From: an uncultured bacterium
GTDB taxonomy: Bacteria; Verrucomicrobiota; Lentisphaeria; Victivallales; Victivallaceae
Assembly: GCA_900551245.1 (NCBI GenBank)
Contig: URVC01000011.1
Span: 21,562 to 85,561 of the forward strand
Direction: 5' to 3'
Length of the DNA stretch: 64,000 bases
Part shown: piece after piece, positions 59,063-64,000 of the stretch
Numbering within the stretch: the stretch's first letter is position 1
Layout: every line of letters begins with the position of its first letter
The notes under the pieces: model-generated
What the model saw: only the letters and a program-made list of their open reading frames with translations
What the model was told of the DNA's origin: nothing
Databases searched by the model: none
Program-made: the position numbers and the translations under genes

Positions 59063-59518
59063 TTATTTTTCCGGCCGGTTCAGCCGTTGTTCCGCTTCCC
59101 GGACATTGTCGAGCACCCGTTCCAGAGCGGCCTCCAGCCGGCGGCACTCCTCTTCCGACAGCCCCCGGCAGGTCAGTTCGCTCATCCGCTCCGAAACCGC
59201 CTGATATTCGTGTTCCAGCGCACGCGCCTTCGGCGTCAGGGCGATCAGCGTCTTCCGCCGGTCTCCGGGAGCCGGACGGCGACGGACCAGCTCCTTGCGC
59301 TCCATGCGGTCCAGCATGCTGGTGAGCGTGGCGTTCGCCAGCCCGGTTCCGTTGGCGAGCTCCTGGATGGAAATGGAGTCCCGCCCCCACAGCACGTAGA
59401 GAATCCGCCCCTGCGGGCCGTTGAATTCATCGATGCCGTACTCCGCGAGCATCTTTTCCAGCAGCCGGCTGATATGCTGTCTGGTCAGCGTGATCAGCAT
59501 GCCGATTTTCCGCTCCAC
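59063..59518 (-). CDS. MarR-family transcriptional regulator
   Basis: The 151-residue protein has the MarR winged helix: FNGPQGRILYVLWGRDSISI, then ELANGTGLANATLTSMLDRM and wing RKELVRRRPAPGDRRKTLIALT. It binds a palindrome as a dimer and is usually released by a small aromatic or oxidant. The start is GTG 59518, 6 bases after GGAGGG. A 7-6-7 inverted repeat (59557-59576) in its own promoter fits autoregulation. Its co-transcribed partner is the Cys-containing protein at 58691. Confidence 0.92.
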   Translation of the reverse strand: MERKIGMLITLTRQHISRLLEKMLAEYGIDEFNGPQGRILYVLWGRDSISIQELANGTGLANATLTSMLDRMERKELVRRRPAPGDRRKTLIALTPKARALEHEYQAVSERMSELTCRGLSEEECRRLEAALERVLDNVREAEQRLNRPEK

Positions 59519-59551
59519 AGCGCGCCCTCCATCTTCTTTTTAAATTACGAT

Positions 59552-59581
59552 ATAATATATTTCGATATAGAAATATTTCAA
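59552..59581 (-). promoter_or_regulatory. Promoter of the MarR gene
   Basis: On the minus strand TTGAAA (59576-59581) and TATTAT (59552-59557) are 18 bases apart, with the operator in the spacer. Confidence 0.55.
59557..59576. promoter_or_regulatory. MarR operator (ATATTTC-N6-GAAATAT)
   Basis: Perfect 7-base arms with a 6-base spacer lie between the -10 and -35 of the MarR gene. Confidence 0.65.
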
Positions 59582-59619
59582 CCTCCCAATTTGCTTTTTA
59601 TACTTTTTTAGAATGAATT

Positions 59620-59648
59620 GCCCCCGCCGGAACCGCACCGGCGAGGGC
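59620..59648 (-). terminator. Hairpin after the beta-helix operon
   Basis: GCCCCCGCCGG (59620-59630) pairs with CCGGCGAGGGC (59638-59648) with one mismatch. On the minus strand only a mixed A/T run follows, so this is a moderate terminator. Confidence 0.5.
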
Positions 59649-59675
59649 TGAGGGAGAATGGATTTGAACCGGAGA

Positions 59676-61178
59676 TCAGAGCGCTCCGGCCGGAGCGCCC
59701 GCCTTCCCGGCGGGAACCAGGCCCGCCGGAGTCGCGGTGAAGTTCACCAGCCGGTCGTACACCTTGCGGACGGTCGGAGAGAGTTTTCCGGCGCCGTATC
59801 CGTCGCTCCCGGTGCACTCCGCATTGCGCAGTCCGCCCGGGCGGATGAGTTCGCCGCGGGAATCGGCGTCAACCCGCAGTTTCCGCAGAACCGGGCCGCC
59901 GATCTTTTCCGCCCTCTTTTCATATATGTAAAAGGCGGGGGAAAACCGGTTGTCCGCGAACTGCAGACGCGGATAGGGAGTCGCCGGGAGTTTTGCAATT
60001 CCATTTTTCATGTCGCTCACCACGCACCGCTTCATCGAAGCGCAGGTCCGGCTCCAGCCGGCCGAGAAGTCGGCCAGATACCGGGCCTGCGACAGGGTGC
60101 ACTGATAAAAATTCACGCTGCCGCTGCGGCAGCGCAGCAACGGAAGATCCCGGCTCCCCTGAATTACGCAGTGAAGGAAGGTGAACTGCGAGGCGTGTTC
60201 CTGCACGATGGGCTCCTCCGAATTCCCGCCGGAGAAAAAGCAGTTGACGAAGCGCGCCGTCGCTTCGTTGTAGAGCGAAACATTGCTCTCGAACGCATTG
60301 TCGAGAAAGACGCAGTCGACATACTCCGCATGGGAGCTGTTGACATTGCAGACGTTGCTCGACGCACAGCGGATCGCGCCGCAGCCGATGTAACGGATGG
60401 AACTGGTCCGGTGACACGAGAATCCCTGTCCGCAGTTGTCGTAGGCCAGACAGTTGATATAGCTGCTGTTCTGCGGAGAACCGTCGGCGTCAAAACCGTC
60501 GTTCACGCTGAAGATGCAGTTGAAGTTGCGCACGATCGTGTGGCTCGCATGAATGTAGAATCCATAGTTGGCCGGGAGTTCAATCCGCAGCTCTTCGAGG
60601 CGCTTCCCCTCCGGGAGGTGGAAGTAGACCAGCTTCTCCGCCTTGTTCCACTGAAATCCGCCCGGCGTCTTCAGCAGCTCCTCCCGGTCGCGGCAGTTCG
60701 GCGCGGCACCGCCATCGACGAACCAGATACGCGGCACCTCCAGCCAGTGTTGGATCTTCTTGTCGTTCTTGAGCCGGTTGCTCATCGGGTAGAAGGGAAG
60801 CCGGAAGAGCCGCGTTTCAGGAACCGCTTTCCACGCCTCCGCCGGAACAACCGCCAGTCCGCTGATCGTGGCGCCGTTGCCCTCCACAATCAGCGGTTTC
60901 TCCAGCGTGCCGCCCCGGAACAGCCGGTAGCCGTAACTCTGCGAGACATCGGCGCCTTTGTAGGGCATCTGATACGGCTTCCCGGTGTTGGTCACTTCGA
61001 TCCGGCCGGAAACCGGGACCATCCGGCATGCTTTGTAGAGGGTCGCGTAAGGGTGTTCGCGGGAGCCGTCCCCGTCGTCGCTGCCGGTGAGGTTGTTGAC
61101 GTGAATGGTCTCCGCCCCCGGGAGAAGCAGCGGCAGCAGCAGAAGGCCGGCAGAAAGGGAGGGAAGAATCCGTCTCAT
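59676..61178 (-). CDS. Exported right-handed beta-helix protein (second of pair)
   Basis: The 500-residue protein has a signal peptide (MRRILPSLSAGLLLLPLLLP, then GAE). After IHVNNLTGSDDGDGSREHPY, the usual opening of DUF1565/pectate lyase-like beta-helices, come repeat-like strands rich in Asn, Cys and aromatic residues (TIVRNFNCIFSVNDGFDADG, YINCLAYDNCGQGFSCHRTS, NSSHAEYVDCVFLDN). Such proteins are polysaccharide lyases or binding proteins; a catalytic site is not evident. GAGGTG is 5 bases before ATG 61178, which overlaps the stop of the first beta-helix gene. It is the last gene of the operon. Confidence 0.82.
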   Translation of the reverse strand: MRRILPSLSAGLLLLPLLLPGAETIHVNNLTGSDDGDGSREHPYATLYKACRMVPVSGRIEVTNTGKPYQMPYKGADVSQSYGYRLFRGGTLEKPLIVEGNGATISGLAVVPAEAWKAVPETRLFRLPFYPMSNRLKNDKKIQHWLEVPRIWFVDGGAAPNCRDREELLKTPGGFQWNKAEKLVYFHLPEGKRLEELRIELPANYGFYIHASHTIVRNFNCIFSVNDGFDADGSPQNSSYINCLAYDNCGQGFSCHRTSSIRYIGCGAIRCASSNVCNVNSSHAEYVDCVFLDNAFESNVSLYNEATARFVNCFFSGGNSEEPIVQEHASQFTFLHCVIQGSRDLPLLRCRSGSVNFYQCTLSQARYLADFSAGWSRTCASMKRCVVSDMKNGIAKLPATPYPRLQFADNRFSPAFYIYEKRAEKIGGPVLRKLRVDADSRGELIRPGGLRNAECTGSDGYGAGKLSPTVRKVYDRLVNFTATPAGLVPAGKAGAPAGAL

Positions 61179-62902
61179 TTCCGCACCTCGATGTTCCACT
61201 CTTTTCCGTCGACGATGTTTTTCCCGGTGATCCCTTCGCTCTCGATCAGCCAGATCGGCTTGAGACCGCGGAATCCGAACCGGCTGCCGGGAACCGTCGC
61301 ACCGTATGCCGTATTCTCGATGATGTTGCCGGAGATGACCGAATCGCGGGCGGCGCAGAGGGCGATTCCGGCGCCGGGGGAGTCGCTGATCCGGTTGTTG
61401 AGGATGGAGAGCCGGGCGTGTCCCCGGGGGATCTTCCGGTACTCCTTCAGGTGGACGAAACTGCAGATGGCGCCGCAGACGTAGGAGTCCGCGCGCGGAA
61501 TCGAGGCCTTGCCGACATTGCGGATTACGTTGTTGCGGATGATGACGTTCTCCACCCAGCCGGCCTCGTTCCAGTATTCGAACTCCGCGCCGAGCGAAAT
61601 CGCCGCATCGGTGACCCGCTCGATGGTGTTGTTTTCGATGACGCCGTCCGGAACCATGATCCGCATGCCGCGGGCCCGGTGGTCATGGAAGTAGTTCTCC
61701 GCGATCCGGAAGGGGCGGCCGTTGGGGAGCGGTTGCAGGTAGAGATCGCCCTCCAGCGGCAGAGCGCCGGTATCCAGCCGGATTTCGTACGCGGTGGGGA
61801 TCCACTGGTGTTTCGATTTGTACTTCGCCCGGTCGAACCCGGCGGCCAGCTCCTCCATCGTCGCCCGGTAGTCCGATTCGGCGCAGGCGATGACGGTAAC
61901 CTTGCCGACCGGTGCGAAACCGAGGTCGCGGCGCAGCAGCAGTGCGGTATCCCCCGGCGGAAAGAGCGCGGTCATCCGCTCGGACGCGGCGGCGAAGGGG
62001 CGGATGATCCGGAACGTTCCGTTCTCTTTCTCCAGCGGAATCAGCCGCATGACCGCTCCCGCGTGGAAGTTGATGGAGTCGTCGTTGCTGTTCCGGATTT
62101 CGCATCCGATGATGTGCGGATAGTTTCTGGCGAAGGAGATGTTGAATCCGTCGCCGTTGGTGGAGCGGATGCGGTCGGTCTCCGCCCCTTCCGGCCGGGG
62201 ACCGGGAATCACGCGGCAGCGGAGAATCCGGTCATCGCCGGCGCTGTAGCGCATGCCGATGGCGAAACAGCCGCTGCCGTGGATGGTGAGATTTTCGAAC
62301 GTATGTCCCCGCCCGCCGACGGTCTGGATGACGTTGGCGAAGCGCCGCCCGATCGGAATGCGGTCGCCGAGGCGGAGCGGGGCGGTTCCGGACAGCCGGA
62401 CCCGCATCCTGCCGCGGCGCGGCGTGAGAATCTCCGGTTTCCCGGAGAGGCGCCCCAGATCGGTGCGGAGTGTGCCGTCCGGCAGGAAGACTTCGAGACT
62501 CTCGCTGGCGATCAGGTCCGGAACCAGATCCGGATATCCCTTCTCCACCTCGAATTCGATGGTTCTGCCGTCCGCGGAAATCCGGGTGATCTTCACCTGC
62601 GTGAAAATCATCGGGTCGAAATCGAGCGTCAGATTGCGGATGGTGAAGTTGGTGCAATCCTCGATTTTGAAAATGTGATCCTTGCGGCTCATCAGCAGCG
62701 TGGCGCCGTTGCCGTCGATGGTGACATCCTTCAATCCGGTGATCGTGGTCCGGCGGTCGGTGCGGTAGATCTTCTTTTCCAGCTTGAGATATTTCACCTT
62801 CCCGGCAAGAACCGGCCGGATGGTTTCGGCCCAGTCCGCCCCGGAAAGCAGCAGCGGCAGAGAGCAGGTGCAGGCGAGAAGTCGGCAGAAGAGCTGTTTC
62901 AT
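61175..62902 (-). CDS. Exported right-handed beta-helix protein (first of pair)
   Basis: The 575-residue protein has a signal peptide (MKQLFCRLLACTCSLPLLLS). Beta-helix repeats follow (ITGLKDVTIDGNGATLLMSR, IEDCTNFTIRNLTLDFD, TNGDGFNISFARNYPHIIGC, NSNDDSINFHAGAVM, NTIERVTDAAISLGAEFEYW, NVIIRNNVIRNVGKASIPRA). The NDDSINFH segment resembles the acidic site of GH28/GH110-type beta-helix glycosidases, so enzyme activity on a galactose or uronic polymer is possible (inference). GAGGA is 6 bases before ATG 62902. The previous gene ends 8 bases ahead and is prepilin-like. Confidence 0.8.
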   Translation of the reverse strand: MKQLFCRLLACTCSLPLLLSGADWAETIRPVLAGKVKYLKLEKKIYRTDRRTTITGLKDVTIDGNGATLLMSRKDHIFKIEDCTNFTIRNLTLDFDPMIFTQVKITRISADGRTIEFEVEKGYPDLVPDLIASESLEVFLPDGTLRTDLGRLSGKPEILTPRRGRMRVRLSGTAPLRLGDRIPIGRRFANVIQTVGGRGHTFENLTIHGSGCFAIGMRYSAGDDRILRCRVIPGPRPEGAETDRIRSTNGDGFNISFARNYPHIIGCEIRNSNDDSINFHAGAVMRLIPLEKENGTFRIIRPFAAASERMTALFPPGDTALLLRRDLGFAPVGKVTVIACAESDYRATMEELAAGFDRAKYKSKHQWIPTAYEIRLDTGALPLEGDLYLQPLPNGRPFRIAENYFHDHRARGMRIMVPDGVIENNTIERVTDAAISLGAEFEYWNEAGWVENVIIRNNVIRNVGKASIPRADSYVCGAICSFVHLKEYRKIPRGHARLSILNNRISDSPGAGIALCAARDSVISGNIIENTAYGATVPGSRFGFRGLKPIWLIESEGITGKNIVDGKEWNIEVRK

Positions 62903-62910
62903 GATGTTCC

Positions 62911-63786
62911 TCAGTTGTTTTTTGCCACGATGCGCGTGAGATCCCGGGTGTAGTAGACATCGACGTTCACCCGGGAGCCGACCAGTTCCGGACCGCCCAT
63001 GCTTTCCGTGTGGCCGTCCACGAAGCCGACCACGCATTGACCGGAGTGCGCCAGCCAGATGCCGGTATTGGCCTGATCTCTTGCCTTGAGGTAGTCCGGC
63101 GCCCAGTAGTAGTACCCCTTCCCGAAACGGTACTCGTCGCCGCTGTCGATCGCGCAGACGGTGTCGGCCAGATAGAAGAAGCTGCCCGGATTCTTCACCT
63201 TGTGGGAGACGATCGTGATCGTCAGATTCCCCGGCCCCTGCGCCCAGCAGCTGCCGAACGTCGCAATGCGCGAACAGTCCGCGTTCGCCGAATTGTTCAT
63301 CCAGGCGCCGTAGCAGCCCCAGTAGCGCTGGGTCGGAACCGCCTTGTCATACTCCGCAGGGACGTTGTTGGCGGGGCAGGTCATCACCGCCCACGGCACG
63401 TAGGCCCGCCCGAGCAGATTCTGAGCGTCGTAGGAGGCGTTCGACAGCAGGACGTTGAACGGCACGAAACTCTTGCCGGACTCCGCTTTCATCACGATGT
63501 GGCCGTTGTAGTCGGCGGCGTAGGAGCTTTCCGCGAGCAGCACCTGTTTCTTGTTGGAGGTGCAGCTGATCGCCTTGGCGCGGTCCCTGGCTTTGTTCAG
63601 CGCCGGCAGCAGCATCGCCGCCAGAATCGCGATGATCGCAATTACAATGAGGAGTTCAATCAAAGTAAAAAATTCGCCCTTCACCGCCCTCCTTCCACCG
63701 CGTCGCCCGGCCGCCTGAAACGGGAAGAGTTCCGCCGATTCGACGCGCCCTCTTCCGCCGCGCAGGAGTTCCTGCTCCATCCACAT
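62911..63786 (-). CDS. Prepilin-type H-X9-DG protein, long leader
   Basis: The 291-residue protein has a long polar leader of about 38 residues, then KGEFFTLIELLIVIA and a helix ending MLLPALNKAR. Near residue 255 it reads H-S-G-Q-C-V-V-G-F-V-D-G, an exact H-X9-DG. ATG 63786 is 8 bases after GGAGG, but GTG 63684, 3-4 bases after AAGGAGG, would give a normal short leader; both are possible. It is the first gene of a three-gene operon with two beta-helix proteins under LacI-type operators. Confidence 0.85.
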   Translation of the reverse strand: MWMEQELLRGGRGRVESAELFPFQAAGRRGGRRAVKGEFFTLIELLIVIAIIAILAAMLLPALNKARDRAKAISCTSNKKQVLLAESSYAADYNGHIVMKAESGKSFVPFNVLLSNASYDAQNLLGRAYVPWAVMTCPANNVPAEYDKAVPTQRYWGCYGAWMNNSANADCSRIATFGSCWAQGPGNLTITIVSHKVKNPGSFFYLADTVCAIDSGDEYRFGKGYYYWAPDYLKARDQANTGIWLAHSGQCVVGFVDGHTESMGGPELVGSRVNVDVYYTRDLTRIVAKNN

Positions 63787-63863
63787 TTTCTTTTCCTCCC
63801 GGTTTTGCCGCTCCGCCCTCCGGCATGCACCGCCGGCAGGAGCCTGTGATGAAACTCATTTTG

Positions 63864-63877
63864 TGAAAACGTTCCCA
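63864..63877. promoter_or_regulatory. LacI-type operator 1 (TGAAAACGTTCCCA)
   Basis: A CG-centred near-palindrome of the LacI/GalR kind, placed just downstream of the promoter at 63890-63918 and about 80 bases ahead of the ATG. Confidence 0.7.
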
Positions 63878-63889
63878 TTTACATCGGAT

Positions 63890-63918
63890 ATTATAACAAA
63901 AAACGTTTTCAAATGCAA
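63890..63918 (-). promoter_or_regulatory. Promoter of the beta-helix operon
   Basis: On the minus strand TTGCAT (63913-63918) and a perfect TATAAT (63890-63895) are 17 bases apart. Confidence 0.75.
63898..63911. promoter_or_regulatory. LacI-type operator 2 (AAAAAACGTTTTCA)
   Basis: A second CG-centred palindromic core (AAAACGTTTT) lies in the spacer between -35 and -10. Its centre is 34 bases from operator 1, about three helical turns. Confidence 0.7.
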
Positions 63919-64000
63919 GAAGAAAAGCAAAAAAAATTCAAATTTTTTCAGTGCCGTCCCATAATTCTTTGAAATCGTCATTCTAACCACCCTATTTGAG

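Noticed and set aside
1..64000. tRNA, rRNA, CRISPR arrays, insertion sequences
   Set aside because: I looked for cloverleaf T-arm motifs, regularly spaced repeats and transposase motifs and found none that hold up by reading.

Overview
The window looks like chromosomal DNA of a gut-type Lentisphaerota bacterium close to Victivallis. This is inferred from its G+C-rich coding sequence, five prepilin-type proteins of the H-X9-DG class, many LacI/GntR/AraC regulators beside glycoside hydrolases, FtsW/MurG wall genes, and no rRNA, CRISPR or IS element. No 16S gene is present, so the assignment rests on gene families only. I count about 48 protein genes, including a 29-codon one, one AraC-family remnant, several promoters and terminators with near-consensus elements, and four sets of palindromic operators.

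Layout. 1-1916: Ser/Thr kinase (cut by the window edge) behind an ECF sigma factor. 2045-2365: remnant of an AraC regulator. 2464-12588: a regulator, prepilin-like protein, GH42-like, GH106-like and GH10 operon for a plant-type polysaccharide. 12657-15343: a GntR/LacI-type repressor and a divergent sugar permease with a palindromic operator. 15503-21484: housekeeping genes (COX24-like mini-protein, TPR protein, RlmN, a radical-SAM/MnmC fusion, an FAD reductase). 21486-24734: LacI and PocR-AraC regulators and an FAD oxidoreductase. 25005-26866: two near-identical prepilin-like genes. 26957-30656: two envelope polysaccharide enzymes. 30693-35348: DciA, a small exported protein, MurG, FtsW and a UDP-sugar pyrophosphorylase in one operon.

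35476-41526: PocR-AraC regulator divergent from an isomerase, FGGY kinase and class II aldolase operon, then an MFS permease. 41670-44789: a His/Met/Pro-rich exported protein, HisC and a binding-protein-like protein. 44855-48573: a Ser/Asp-rich protein with two glycosyltransferase-type proteins. 48664-50526: RuvC, TatD, TcdA. 50631-55723: operon of a TIM-barrel-like protein, a prepilin-like protein and a large exported protein, under the same palindrome as the permease at 13976. 55965-58466: GH43-like and SGNH hydrolases. 58691-59518: small Cys protein and a MarR regulator. 59676-63786: prepilin-like protein and two beta-helix proteins under LacI-type operators.

How it works together. Three of the five prepilin-like genes (3667, 53752, 62911) each sit in one operon with exported or polysaccharide-active proteins and behind a recognisable operator or regulator. 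This recurring unit is the best candidate here for an incompletely described system: a pseudopilin-linked glycan-use locus that lacks the SusC/SusD pair. The other strong leads are the radical-SAM/MnmC fusion, which could replace two-domain MnmC in tRNA wobble modification, and the Ser/Asp-rich protein with its neighbouring glycosyltransferases.
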